A stretch of DNA of 64,000 nt, from contig DATLNC010000058.1 of NCBI GenBank assembly GCA_035536935.1, forward strand, positions 24,546 through 88,545, in the 5' to 3' direction. The stretch is from DATMER01 sp035536935. Its GTDB lineage: Bacteria > Acidobacteriota > Thermoanaerobaculia > Multivoradales > UBA5704. Below, piece by piece: positions 24,914 through 33,554 of this stretch. How positions within the stretch are numbered: the stretch's first letter is position 1; each line of letters opens with the position of its first letter. The notes under the pieces were generated by a model that saw nothing but the letters and a program-made list of their open reading frames with translations, ran no database searches and was not told the DNA's origin. The position numbers and the translations under genes were made by a program.

Positions 24914-25837
24914 ATGGATCGCATCCCATCGCTCGGCATCGGCCTCGCCTACCAACCCGCTCTGCGCCCCTACATCGAGGAGAAGCGGGATACGTTCGAC
25001 TACGTCGAAATCGTCCCCGACCTGTTGTGGACTGATCTGGGAGCCGGCAAGACGCCGCGCTACGTAGACGATGAGGAGGGGCTCGCGTTCCTCCGCCGCT
25101 GGGCGGGCGGGCGCCCCGTGATCCCCCATGGAATCGGACTGTCCATCGGCACCGCCCACCGCTTCAACCGCGACCATCTGGGCCAGGTGGAGAAGTGGTT
25201 CGAACGGTTCGGATTCCCGTGGCACAGCGATCATCTCGCGTACAACCTGGCCGAGCACGGAATCGACGAAATGAACGTCGGAGTGACGATGCCGCTGCCG
25301 CGCGACGAGGAGACGCTGGAGTCGCTGGCGCCCCGGATCGCCGAGGTGCAGAGGCGGCTGCCGGTGCCGTTCCTGCTGGAGAACAACGTCTATTTCTTCG
25401 AGATGCCGGGCGAGGAGATGAGCGACGCGCAGTTCCTCAACGCCCTGTGCGCGAGGAACGGCTGCGGGCTGCTCCTCGACCTCCACAACGTCTACTGCAA
25501 CAGCCGCAACCACCCACGCCGGGAAACCGATGCCTTCCGGCTCCTGGACGAGCTGGACCTGGGCCGCGTGGTTGAGATCCATGTGGCAGGCGGCATGGAG
25601 CACGAGGGCTGGTGGCTCGACGCCCACTGCGGACCGCTGCCCGATCCGGTCTGGTCGCTTCTCGAATACGCCCTGCCGCGCTGCCCGAACCTGGGCGGCG
25701 TCACCTTCGAGATGCTCGGCTCCTGGTTCGTGGAGATGGGTAGCGAGCGCTTGGAGAGGGAGCTCCTGAGATTGCGGGAGCTCTGGCACCGGTACCGTTC
25801 CGCGCCGTTGGAACTGATGGAGGAAAAAACCGCGTGA
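24914..25837 (+). CDS. MNIO-family (DUF692) multinuclear iron oxidative enzyme
   Basis: 307 residues, normal for DUF692/MbnB-like TIM barrels. Start ATG 24914 after GGAGGA. Metal-ligand regions are all present: PHGIGLSIG, WHSDHLAYN, LLENNVYFFE, LLDLHNVYCNSRN, EIHVAGGMEHEGWWLDAHCGPLPDPVW. Members use a di- or tri-iron centre to oxidise cysteine, or occasionally other residues, in ribosomal peptides. It sits between the candidate precursor and a likely partner protein. It is cytoplasmic and no transporter gene is seen nearby. Strong family assignment, substrate inferred from context. Confidence 0.92.
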   Translation: MDRIPSLGIGLAYQPALRPYIEEKRDTFDYVEIVPDLLWTDLGAGKTPRYVDDEEGLAFLRRWAGGRPVIPHGIGLSIGTAHRFNRDHLGQVEKWFERFGFPWHSDHLAYNLAEHGIDEMNVGVTMPLPRDEETLESLAPRIAEVQRRLPVPFLLENNVYFFEMPGEEMSDAQFLNALCARNGCGLLLDLHNVYCNSRNHPRRETDAFRLLDELDLGRVVEIHVAGGMEHEGWWLDAHCGPLPDPVWSLLEYALPRCPNLGGVTFEMLGSWFVEMGSERLERELLRLRELWHRYRSAPLELMEEKTA

Positions 25838-26439
25838 GCGCTGCGGCCTTCCAGTCGGCGCTCGCTCGCTTGGTGGTCGATCCCGATTTCCGGGACGGCG
25901 TGCGCGGGCGCGGGGCCGAGGCCCTCCCCGAGGAGCTGTCCGACCTGGAGCGGGAGCGTCTTCTCGCTGTGGCGGTCGATCGCGGACTGGATATCACCCG
26001 CACGCTGCACGTCGGTTTCCGGCTGGCCAAGCTCCTGGCGTGGATTCCCCTGACCTGCGCCGTGCTCGGCCGCGAGGTCCGCATCCGGGAAGTGGGAGAA
26101 TTCTGGAAGAGGCGCCTGCCGGTGAGCTTCTACTATCTGGAGGAGGCCGTGGCCTTCTGCGACTACATCCTGGAGCGGGCGGGGCAGGGTCTCGAAATAC
26201 CGTACCTGGAGGAGGTCGCGGCCTATGAACGCGCTTCACTGGAGCTGCGTCGAGCGCGGCCGGCGGGCGAGGAGGCTGCTCCCCAGACGGTGGAGTTCCG
26301 GCACGATCCCGAGGCCCTCCTGGGAGCCCTGGCGCGGGGGGAGGAGCTCGGAGGCTTGCCCGAAATGCCGTGCCGGCTGGTGGGGAGGCGGGTCGAGAAT
26401 GGGGTGGAGTGGGGCTTCTACAGCCGCCACCAGTCGTAG
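25834..26439 (+). CDS. MNIO partner protein (BufC/MbnC-like recognition subunit)
   Basis: 201 residues starting at a GTG that overlaps the MNIO stop (GTGA). The N-terminus FQSALARLVVDPDFRDGVRGRG and helical middle (RTLHVGFRLAKLLAWIPLTCAVLG, FWKRRLPVSFYYLEEAVAFCDYIL, PYLEEVAAYERASLEL) resemble the helical N-terminal domains of proteins that partner DUF692 enzymes and deliver the precursor leader. The C-terminal 60 residues are a short beta-rich tail (VEFRHDPEALLGAL). The translational coupling supports complex formation. Its 3' end overlaps the convergent lipoprotein gene by 22 nt. Confidence 0.75.
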   Translation: MSAAAFQSALARLVVDPDFRDGVRGRGAEALPEELSDLERERLLAVAVDRGLDITRTLHVGFRLAKLLAWIPLTCAVLGREVRIREVGEFWKRRLPVSFYYLEEAVAFCDYILERAGQGLEIPYLEEVAAYERASLELRRARPAGEEAAPQTVEFRHDPEALLGALARGEELGGLPEMPCRLVGRRVENGVEWGFYSRHQS

Positions 26440-26903
26440 GCCTGCCGCTCAGGATCCCAGAAGATGTGGAAGGCGTCGCACTGGTCGTCGTGGAGGTTGA
26501 TCCCCGGCTTTGCAGGGGACCCTTCCTCCTCGATCTTCTCCAGGTCGATCCTGGCCTCGCGGGAGCAGAGGGCGTCCTGCGTGCCGTCCCAGGGGAACTC
26601 CAGGGTCCAATGCCGGCAGGAGTCCCCGACCGGCCCGTGCACGATCCCTACGACGAGCAGGTTGCCCCGGATGCCGATCAGGGCGTAGTCCCCGGTCCCA
26701 TCCTGGTCCAGGTCCGCCTCGAGCAGGCTGGCGGAGTCCCACTCCGTGTCGGGCTCGCGCTGCCGCAGGACGTCGAGGGCCGCCATGCCTTTCGCCGGAG
26801 GCCGCGGGGGGGGAGTCTCCGGACTGGACAGCTGACGCATGCCGGCGCAGCCGAGGAGCCCCGGCAGGGCGAGCGTCAGCAGGATGCGGACCGCGGTCTT
26901 CAT
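26418..26903 (-). CDS. Lipoprotein of unknown function
   Basis: 161 residues with a lipoprotein signal: RILLTLALPGLLGC, lipobox LLGC with Cys19. The mature part has a Pro-rich linker (PETPPPRPPAKG), then a domain with ADLDQDGTGDYALIGIRGN, an FG-GAP/EF-hand-like acidic loop that may bind calcium, and four further Cys that could form disulfides. It is probably anchored to the periplasmic side. No close family recognised. It runs convergently into the MNIO partner gene. Confidence 0.65.
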   Translation of the reverse strand: MKTAVRILLTLALPGLLGCAGMRQLSSPETPPPRPPAKGMAALDVLRQREPDTEWDSASLLEADLDQDGTGDYALIGIRGNLLVVGIVHGPVGDSCRHWTLEFPWDGTQDALCSREARIDLEKIEEEGSPAKPGINLHDDQCDAFHIFWDPERQAYDWWRL

Positions 26904-26933
26904 CGCGGGGGGGATCTTATCGCGTCGGAGGTT

Positions 26934-27590
26934 CTACTGCCGATCGAAGCGCTCGATACGCTCCTGGATCTCTCCGGCGATCTTACGAAGGGAGTCCAGG
27001 TCGGTATGGCTGAGGTGCTCCTTCAGCTCCTCGAAGAGCGGCTCGGTCGGAGGCCGGTAGTCGTGCATCAGGGTCGCGATGTCGCCCTCGTAGAGCGCGA
27101 CGCGGGCGAAGTTCCCCTGGCGGTAGAGGGAGGGCAGGGCGTATAGCTTGAGGAGCAGCAGGCCCTCTACCGTGGCGCAGGGGATCTCCCGTTCGACGAA
27201 ACGCTGGGTCGTGGCGTACTGCCGCCGGACCTTTTCGAAGAGCGGATTGCTTGTAAGGAGGAGGTCGATCTGGAGACCGTCAAAAAACCCGCGGGCAAAG
27301 TCATCATCCCGGTTCTCGATCCGGATCTCGGGCAGCTTCTCCAGGGAGGACAGCGCCATGATGAGGTCGATATCCTCGGTGTTACGGCCTTCCACGTACT
27401 TGAGGAGGGCAATGCCCCCGACCAGGAGATAGTCGGTCCGCCGCTCCCCGAGGAGGACGAAAAGACGGCTCACGGCCTGTAGCAGGTCGTCGCCTTGCAC
27501 GGCACCTCCGCGTTTTTTCCCGAAGTTGAAGAGGACCGCATTGCGGACGACCTTGCCGATGTGGACTTCCCGGGCCTCCGCGGTTCTCAT
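26934..27590 (-). CDS. Nucleotidyltransferase-fold protein
   Basis: 218 residues. YLLVGGIALLKYVEGRNTEDIDLIMAL is the G-G...D-x-D core of the AbiEii/DUF6036-like nucleotidyltransferase superfamily; the third acidic residue may be the Asp in GLQIDLLLTSN. Such proteins include toxins, antibiotic-modifying enzymes and uncharacterised metabolic enzymes. The ATG at 27590 overlaps the thioesterase stop by 4 nt, so it is the last gene of the four-gene minus-strand operon. No antitoxin-like gene is beside it. Confidence 0.75.
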   Translation of the reverse strand: MRTAEAREVHIGKVVRNAVLFNFGKKRGGAVQGDDLLQAVSRLFVLLGERRTDYLLVGGIALLKYVEGRNTEDIDLIMALSSLEKLPEIRIENRDDDFARGFFDGLQIDLLLTSNPLFEKVRRQYATTQRFVEREIPCATVEGLLLLKLYALPSLYRQGNFARVALYEGDIATLMHDYRPPTEPLFEELKEHLSHTDLDSLRKIAGEIQERIERFDRQ

Positions 27591-28036
27591 GACGCTTCGA
27601 TCTTATCCTCCATCCCCTCGAATTGCCGGATTTCCTCCTTCAGGCTCTCCGGCAGAGGGATGGACCGGCCGGTGGCGTAGTCGACCCAGACGATGACGCC
27701 GTGGCCGTCGGCTACCCGCTGGCCGAGGGTTTCGGTGCCTCGATAGACGATCTCGTAGTCCATCCGGAAGCTGCTCCGCCCGATCTCGGAGACCCGGGCG
27801 AGGACTTCGAGCTCGGCGGGATAGCGTACCTGCTGGCGGAAGTTGAGGTGGGCGGCGGCCAGCGCCGGTCCGTGCTTCTCCCCCTCCCGGTGGTCGTACA
27901 TGTGCACCGCCGCGAAGTAGCTCATCCGGGCCGACTCGCACCAGGTGAAGTACCTGGCGTTGTTGACGTGTCCCATGGAGTCCATGTCCCCCCACTGAAC
28001 GGAGATGGGCTGCACGTGTCCTCGCTCCTCGTTCAT
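27587..28036 (-). CDS. Hotdog-fold acyl-CoA thioesterase (4HBT family)
   Basis: 149 residues. The N-terminal motif VQWGDMDSMGHVNNARYFTWCESARM contains the catalytic Asp and the H-V-N-N-A-x-Y block of YbgC/4-hydroxybenzoyl-CoA thioesterases. It hydrolyses acyl-CoA thioesters in the cytoplasm. The ATG overlaps the stop of the ArsC/Spx-like gene (ATGA) and its own stop overlaps the nucleotidyltransferase start, so translation is coupled along the operon. The substrate is unknown. Confidence 0.9.
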   Translation of the reverse strand: MNEERGHVQPISVQWGDMDSMGHVNNARYFTWCESARMSYFAAVHMYDHREGEKHGPALAAAHLNFRQQVRYPAELEVLARVSEIGRSSFRMDYEIVYRGTETLGQRVADGHGVIVWVDYATGRSIPLPESLKEEIRQFEGMEDKIEAS

Positions 28037-28368
28037 CGATCCTCCACCATTTCCAGGAGCCGCTCCGGCGGCCGTCCGACCACAGCCCTCTCCCCGAGCA
28101 CTCCGATGGGGCGCTGAAGCAGGGCGGGATGACGCGCCATGGCGGCGATCAGTTCCTTGTCCGGCTCTTCGCCGATGAAGCCCAGGTCATTCTTCCGCAG
28201 CAGGTCGCGCGGGCGGAGGCCCAGCTTGCGCAGCACGTCGCGGATCTCCTTCTCGGACAGCGGCTCCCGGTTGTACTCCCGATAGCGGTACTCGATTCCC
28301 TTCCCGTCCAGCAAGGCGACCGCCTTGCGGCAGGTGCCTCAGGTCGCGGCGCAGATCAGTTCGATCAT
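28033..28368 (-). CDS. ArsC/Spx-like oxidoreductase with in-frame UGA: candidate selenoprotein (U10-G-T-C13)
   Basis: Reading from the ATG at 28368 gives MIELICAAT, then TGA at 28341-28339, then GTCRKAVALLDGKG and the rest of an ArsC-family protein (NREPLSEKEIRDVLRKLGL, then QRPIGVLGERAVVGRPPERLLEM), 111 residues in all. Spx/ArsC homologues have Cys at position 10 and often Cys at 13, so the TGA falls exactly on the redox residue and, read as selenocysteine, gives UxxC. The ATG overlaps the upstream acetyltransferase stop (ATGA) and the gene's own stop overlaps the thioesterase start, so the full length fits the operon. Starting at the downstream TTG (28314) would leave out the active site. 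A single-base assembly error (TGC to TGA) is the main alternative. Confidence 0.75.
28311..28328 (-). promoter_or_regulatory. SECIS-like hairpin after the in-frame UGA
   Basis: Ten bases after the UGA the RNA can form a perfect 7-bp stem, GCAAGGC with GCCUUGC, capped by the tetraloop GGUC. The loop begins 17 nt after the UGA. Bacterial SECIS elements lie directly downstream of UGA, with an apical loop carrying GU/GG about 16-37 nt away; the E. coli formate dehydrogenase loop also contains GGUC. Two more CC/GG pairs extend the stem past a bulged U. Confidence 0.6.
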
Positions 28369-29009
28369 GGGCCCGATTCTATCCCGAGCGGTGCGGCTGG
28401 ATCGGCGAAGTAGCTCTCCAGCCGTTCGAGGTATCTCCCGACGTGCACGCCGTCCATGAGCGCGTGGTGCACTTCGACGGAGATCGGCATCCGGTCCTGG
28501 AAAACCTTGCCAAAGACGATCTTCGGGACCGAGTCCTCAGGGTCCTTCTTCCGGGCGTGGGAGAAGCTGGTGAAGGAGATCCAGGGCAGGACCGAGCAGT
28601 GGACGAGATCGTCCCTGTCGTTGCGCGGCTCAAGCCGGCCGTCCCCTGAGCGGAGTCTCTCCAGCGCGGCGGTGCCCTGGGCCGCGAATCGTGAGAAGTC
28701 GTCGTCCCAATCGAAGTAGCAGAACCCGAAGCGTTCGCCGTCGAGCAGGATCGTGGTGCCCATGCCGATGCGGTCGTGAACGAGGACCCGCTCTCCGCGC
28801 AGCCGGTACCGGAACGGCTCCACCTCGTTGGCGGCCTTGAGAGCCAGGTAATGGTAGGTGAGAAAGAATGGAGCCCTCTCTCGAGAGAGCTGCCGAAGGC
28901 CGGTCACGTCCATTTGGACGCAGACGTTGAAGAACGGGTTGTCATACTCCTTGAAGAAGTGGAACTGTTCGCGCCGGGGCCAGGTTTCGAGATTCAGGTA
29001 GGTAGGCAT
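28365..29009 (-). CDS. Chloramphenicol-acetyltransferase-like acyltransferase
   Basis: 214 residues, matching type A CAT length. The start ATG 29009 gives MPTYLNLETWPRREQFHFFKEYDNPFFNVCV, typical of CAT N-termini; the catalytic histidine is in EVHHALMDGVHVGRYL near residue 181, and DRIGMGTTIL and FCYFDWDDDF fit the strands around the substrate tunnel. CATs acetylate chloramphenicol, but many chromosomal homologues have other or no known substrates. TACAAT (29022-29027, complement) is 12 nt before the ATG. First gene of the minus-strand operon, coupled by ATGA to the candidate selenoprotein. Confidence 0.85.
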   Translation of the reverse strand: MPTYLNLETWPRREQFHFFKEYDNPFFNVCVQMDVTGLRQLSRERAPFFLTYHYLALKAANEVEPFRYRLRGERVLVHDRIGMGTTILLDGERFGFCYFDWDDDFSRFAAQGTAALERLRSGDGRLEPRNDRDDLVHCSVLPWISFTSFSHARKKDPEDSVPKIVFGKVFQDRMPISVEVHHALMDGVHVGRYLERLESYFADPAAPLGIESGP

Positions 29010-29034
29010 GGTCAGTGGCTCATTGTAAGCCACC

Positions 29035-29048
29035 GTCCGTTTCCGGAC
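29035..29048. promoter_or_regulatory. Inverted repeat GTCCG-N4-CGGAC, possible activator site
   Basis: A perfect 5-bp inverted repeat with TTTC between the arms, centred about 80 nt upstream of the sigma-54-type promoter for the efflux operon. Its position suits an upstream activator site for the NtrC-type regulator encoded in the same operon, but no second copy was found, so this is tentative. It also overlaps the region upstream of the divergent CAT-like gene. Confidence 0.3.
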
Positions 29049-29121
29049 ACCCCGCCCGAAGCCGGACGCTTCCGCAGCCGTCCCAATTCCCTCAATACCC
29101 ATGATTTCAGACACTTAGCTG

Positions 29122-29137
29122 TGGCACGGGCCGTGCT
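29122..29137 (+). promoter_or_regulatory. Sigma-54 (-24/-12) promoter
   Basis: TGGCACGGGCCGTGCT matches TGGCACG-N4-TTGCW, with the invariant GG and GC separated by the required 10 nt; only the first T of the -12 element differs (GTGC). Transcription would start near 29148, 22 nt before the MacA-like ATG. The operon's own NtrC-type protein has the GAFTDA loop needed to open such promoters. Confidence 0.7.
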
Positions 29138-29169
29138 CCCTCAGGTCGACGACCGAGGGAGAACGCATC

Positions 29170-30414
29170 ATGGACCGTGAACTGGATCAGAGCTTTCAGC
29201 GGCGCCGGAAAGGGCGCCGCTTGGCATGGGGGGCCGCTTCCCTGGGCTTGTTCGTGGCCGTGCTCGTGCTGCTGCCCGGCTGGCTGCGGCCTTCCCTGAA
29301 GCGCGACCGGATCCGGACGGGCAAGGTGGATCGGGGACCCATCGAAGGGATCGTAGAAGCATCCGGCACCGTCATCCCCGCTTTCGAGGGCGTGCTGTCG
29401 AGCCCGGTGGACGCCCGCGTCGAGAAGATTCTCAAGCGGCCGGGTGAGACCGTCCGCGCCGGGGATGAGATCCTCCGGCTCGACACGTCTCAATACAGGC
29501 TGGCTCTCGAAACCATCGAGGACAACCTCGCCAAAAAGGTCAACGAGCAGGAACAGATCCGCCTCGCGCTCGACAAGAGCCTGCGCGACCTGCGCGGCCG
29601 CATCGAGTCGAGCCGCCTGGATGCCGAGGCCGCCGAGTACCGCGCCGAGCAGAACCGCAAGCTGCGGAAGGACGGCCTCGTCTCCGAGCAGAACCTGAAG
29701 GCTTCGGAGATCGAGGCGAAGAAGGCGCGCATCGAGCTCTCCCGACTGGAAGAGTCGGTCGAGGACGAGCGGCGCTCGGCCCAGGCCCGCGTCCAGGGGC
29801 TGGCGCTCGACCTGCAAACCCTTTACAAGGAGCGCGCCGGCGCCCTGCGCCAGCTCGAGCTCGCCAGCACCCGCTCGGACCGCGTTGGCGTCCTCACCTG
29901 GGTCATTCCCCAGGAGGGCGCCACCATCCGCACCGGCGAGGTCATCGCCCGCATCGCCGATCTCGATTCCTTCCGGGTCGAGGCCACGGTGTCGGACGTC
30001 CACTCCTCCAGCCTGGCCCCCGGGCTACCCGTGCGCGTCATGATCGACGGCCAGCCCCTTTCGGGACGGCTCGCCAACATCTACCCGACCATCGAGAACG
30101 GCGCGGTCAAGTTCGCCGTGGACCTCGACGATGCCCGCCATCCCAAGCTGCGCAACGCGCTGCGGCTGGACGTGCTGGTGGTCACGGCTTCCCGGACCGG
30201 CGCGCTGCGGGTCCCCAAGGGACCGTTTTCGAAAGGCGGCGCGGTGGAGCCGGTCTTCGTCGTCGAGGGAGACCGCGCCGTCCGCCGGAACGTGCGTTTC
30301 GGCGTGACCGGGTATGACCATTACGAAGTTCTCGACGGCCTTGCGGAAGGAGAGGAAGTGATCCTCTCCGACATGAGCGATTACGCCCACCTGGAGCAGG
30401 TGAGCCTCCAATAA
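29170..30414 (+). CDS. Periplasmic adaptor (MacA/HlyD-type membrane fusion protein)
   Basis: 414 residues. One N-terminal membrane span (LAWGAASLGLFVAVLVLLPGWL), then a lipoyl half (GIVEASGTVIPAFEGVLSSPVDARVEKILKRPGETVRAGDEILRLD), a long coiled-coil hairpin (about 115-235, charged heptads), the second lipoyl half, and beta-barrel and membrane-proximal domains (SFRVEATVSDVHSSSLAPGLPVRVMIDG). It links the inner-membrane ABC transporter to an outer-membrane channel. First gene of a six-gene operon; start follows GGGAGAACGCATC. Confidence 0.92.
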   Translation: MDRELDQSFQRRRKGRRLAWGAASLGLFVAVLVLLPGWLRPSLKRDRIRTGKVDRGPIEGIVEASGTVIPAFEGVLSSPVDARVEKILKRPGETVRAGDEILRLDTSQYRLALETIEDNLAKKVNEQEQIRLALDKSLRDLRGRIESSRLDAEAAEYRAEQNRKLRKDGLVSEQNLKASEIEAKKARIELSRLEESVEDERRSAQARVQGLALDLQTLYKERAGALRQLELASTRSDRVGVLTWVIPQEGATIRTGEVIARIADLDSFRVEATVSDVHSSSLAPGLPVRVMIDGQPLSGRLANIYPTIENGAVKFAVDLDDARHPKLRNALRLDVLVVTASRTGALRVPKGPFSKGGAVEPVFVVEGDRAVRRNVRFGVTGYDHYEVLDGLAEGEEVILSDMSDYAHLEQVSLQ

Positions 30415-30429
30415 TCAGGAGAGAGAGCC

Positions 30430-31094
<665 letters not shown>

Positions 31095-31095
<1 letters not shown>

Positions 31096-32351
31096 TGATC
31101 AGAAACTATTTGAAAGTCGCCCTGAAGGTCCTGGCGCGGCGGAAGTTCTTCACGTTCATCAGCCTGTTCGGGATCAGCATCACCATGATCGTGCTCCTGG
31201 TGGTCGCCGCGTTTTTCGATCACTCCTTCGCGCCGCATTACCCGGAGTCCCGCAGCGAGCGCATGCTGGGCATCTACCGGCTGACGATGCGCGGGGGCGA
31301 GAACACGCAGAGCACCGACCCCGGGTACGGTTTCCTGGATCGCTATGCCCGCCCGCTCTCCAAGCTGCCGGGAGTGGAGAAGGTTTCGATCCTGTCCTCG
31401 GTGCAGACCGCCGCCTCCTATGTCGGCGGCAAGAAGATCGAGTCGCAGCTCCGGCGCACGGACGGCGAGTTCTGGCAGATCATGGATTTCGAGTTCGTGG
31501 AGGGCGGTCCCTTCTCCGTCGAGGATGAGCGGGGCGCCCGCTTCGTTGCGGTCATCAACGAAGCCACGCGCGGGCGCTTCTTCGACGGGCAGCCGGCCCT
31601 GGGCAAGATCCTCGAGGTGGACGGCCAGCGCTTCCGGGTGGTGGGGGTGGTGCGCGATGCATCCCGGCTCCGCTTCTCGTCGTTTTCGGACGTCTGGGTG
31701 CCGATCAGCACCTCTAAGTCGAGCAGTTACAGGGAGCAGTGGATGAGCGGCTTCTCCGCGCTGATCCTGGCGCGCGACCGCGCCGACCTGCCGGCGATCA
31801 AGGCGGAGTTCCAGGCGCTCCTGCGCCAGGCCGAGCACCATCTCCCGGACCCCAAGCGTTTCAAGACGCTGGCTACGGGCGCCGACACGATCTTCGAGGG
31901 TACGGTCCGGATGTTCGGCCCCGGGGACAAGGACGAACGCCGGCCCGAGACGGTGAAGGCTGTGCTCTTCCTGCTAATGCTGCTGTTCATGCTGCTGCCG
32001 ACCCTCAACCTCGTCAACATCAACCTGAGCCGCATCCTGGACCGGGCTTCGGAGATCGGCGTGCGCAAGGCCTTCGGGGCCTCGTCGCGGACGCTCGTGG
32101 GACAGTTCGTCGTCGAGAACCTGGTACTGACCCTGCTCGGGGCCATGGCCGGGCTCCTGCTCGCGGTCCCGGTGCTCGCGGCGCTCAACGCGAGCGGCTT
32201 CCTGCCCTACGCGCGGCTTGCGTTGAACTATCGGATCTTCCTCTACGGCCTCGCGATGGCCGTCTTCTTCGGCGTCCTCTCCGGGGTCTATCCGGCGTGG
32301 CGGATGTCGAAGCTCCACCCTGTCCAGGCTCTCCGCGGGAGGTCGGTATGA
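31095..32351 (+). CDS. MacB-like permease (FtsX family), first copy
   Basis: 418 residues. N-terminal span (FFTFISLFGISITMIVLLVVAAFF), then a periplasmic MacB_PCD-like domain to about residue 280, then three C-terminal spans (AVLFLLMLLFMLLPTLNLVNINL, LVLTLLGAMAGLLLAVPVLAAL, IFLYGLAMAVFFGVLSGVYPAW). The segment RASEIGVRKAFGASSRTLVGQFVVENL is the E-I-G-V/L-R-K-A-x-G-A motif contacting the ATPase. ATG 31095 overlaps the ATPase stop; a GTG one codon earlier is possible. Confidence 0.92.
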
Positions 32352-33550
32352 CGCGTCATCTCTTGAAGCTGGTGTGGAACCGCAAGCGCACCAATGCCTT
32401 GATCATCCTCGAGATCTTCTTCGCTTTCCTGGTGGTGTTCGTGGTTGCCACCCTGGGGATTTATTTCTGGGACAACTACCGGCAGCCCCTGGGCTACTCC
32501 TGGCAGAATGTGTGGAAGGTCTCGGTCGACATGAAGGGAGGCGAGGAGGAGGGCGAGGCGGTGGTCATCGCCAAGCGCAAGCTGCTGCAGCGGCTGCTCC
32601 GCGAGATCGAGGCGCTCGACCCCGCCGAGTCGGCGGCCGCGGCCATGGTCAGCCCTTACGACCGGGGTGGCTGGACGAGCAATTCGAACATCGAGGGCAA
32701 GGAGGTCACGATGGAGGTCAGCGCCGTGACCGCGGGCTTCGCAGAGGCGATGGGGCTTGAGGTCGTGGCCGGGCGCTGGTTCCAGGAGGCGGACGAGGCG
32801 CTCGACTGGGAGCCGACGGTGATCGACCAGGACCTGGCCCGCGCAGTCTATGGCGACGAGGACCCGATCGGGCGCCGGTTCGGCGAGCCTGCCCCCTCCG
32901 AGAGGACGAAGCGGGTCATCGGCGTGGTGCGCGAGTTCCGCAAGGGCGGCGAGCTTTCGGCGCAGGGCAACTTCATGTTCCAGCTTCTGCGGCTCAACGA
33001 GGCGTCCTGGTACGATTCGCGCAACATCCTGGTCAAGGTGCGGCCCGGCACGGCGGCCTCCTTCGAGGAGGAGCTCACCGCGCTCCTCCTGGGCGTCGCT
33101 CCCGACTGGTCGTTCCGGATCAAGACGCTTTCCGAGGTGCGCGAGGCCAGCTTCCGCGAAACCCTGGCGCCGCTCGTGGCCGGCGGGATCGTCGTCTTCT
33201 TCCTGCTTCTCATGGTGGCCCTCGGCCTGTTCGGGGTGCTGTGGCAGAATCTGCTCCAGCGCACCCGCGAGCTGGGCCTGCGGCGGGCGACGGGAGCTTC
33301 CCGCTTCGCGGTCCACCGGCAGGTGGTCTCCGAGCAGGCGATTCTGACGAGCTTCGGGGTTCTGCTGGGGGTGATCGTGGTGATCCAGATCCCGGTCCTC
33401 GATCTCATCGGCTTCATCCGTCCGGAGGTGTTCGCGGGCGGGCTCGTCTTCGCCATGGCAGCCATCTATTTCCTTTCTACGCTCTGCGCCTTCTACCCCA
33501 GCGCCATGGCGAGCAGGGTCCAACCCGCCGAGGCGCTGCGCTACGAGTAA
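32348..33550 (+). CDS. MacB-like permease (FtsX family), second copy
   Basis: 400 residues with the same design as its neighbour: N-terminal span (LIILEIFFAFLVVFVVATLGIYF), periplasmic domain, three C-terminal spans (GGIVVFFLLLMVALGLFGVLW, AILTSFGVLLGVIVVIQIPVL, GGLVFAMAAIYFLSTLCAFY) and the coupling motif RTRELGLRRATGASRFAVHRQVV. It overlaps the first permease by 4 nt. Two different permeases, rather than a homodimer, imply a heterodimeric transporter, a common variant of these operons in acidobacteria. Confidence 0.92.
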   Translation: MTRHLLKLVWNRKRTNALIILEIFFAFLVVFVVATLGIYFWDNYRQPLGYSWQNVWKVSVDMKGGEEEGEAVVIAKRKLLQRLLREIEALDPAESAAAAMVSPYDRGGWTSNSNIEGKEVTMEVSAVTAGFAEAMGLEVVAGRWFQEADEALDWEPTVIDQDLARAVYGDEDPIGRRFGEPAPSERTKRVIGVVREFRKGGELSAQGNFMFQLLRLNEASWYDSRNILVKVRPGTAASFEEELTALLLGVAPDWSFRIKTLSEVREASFRETLAPLVAGGIVVFFLLLMVALGLFGVLWQNLLQRTRELGLRRATGASRFAVHRQVVSEQAILTSFGVLLGVIVVIQIPVLDLIGFIRPEVFAGGLVFAMAAIYFLSTLCAFYPSAMASRVQPAEALRYE

Positions 33551-33554
33551 CCCC

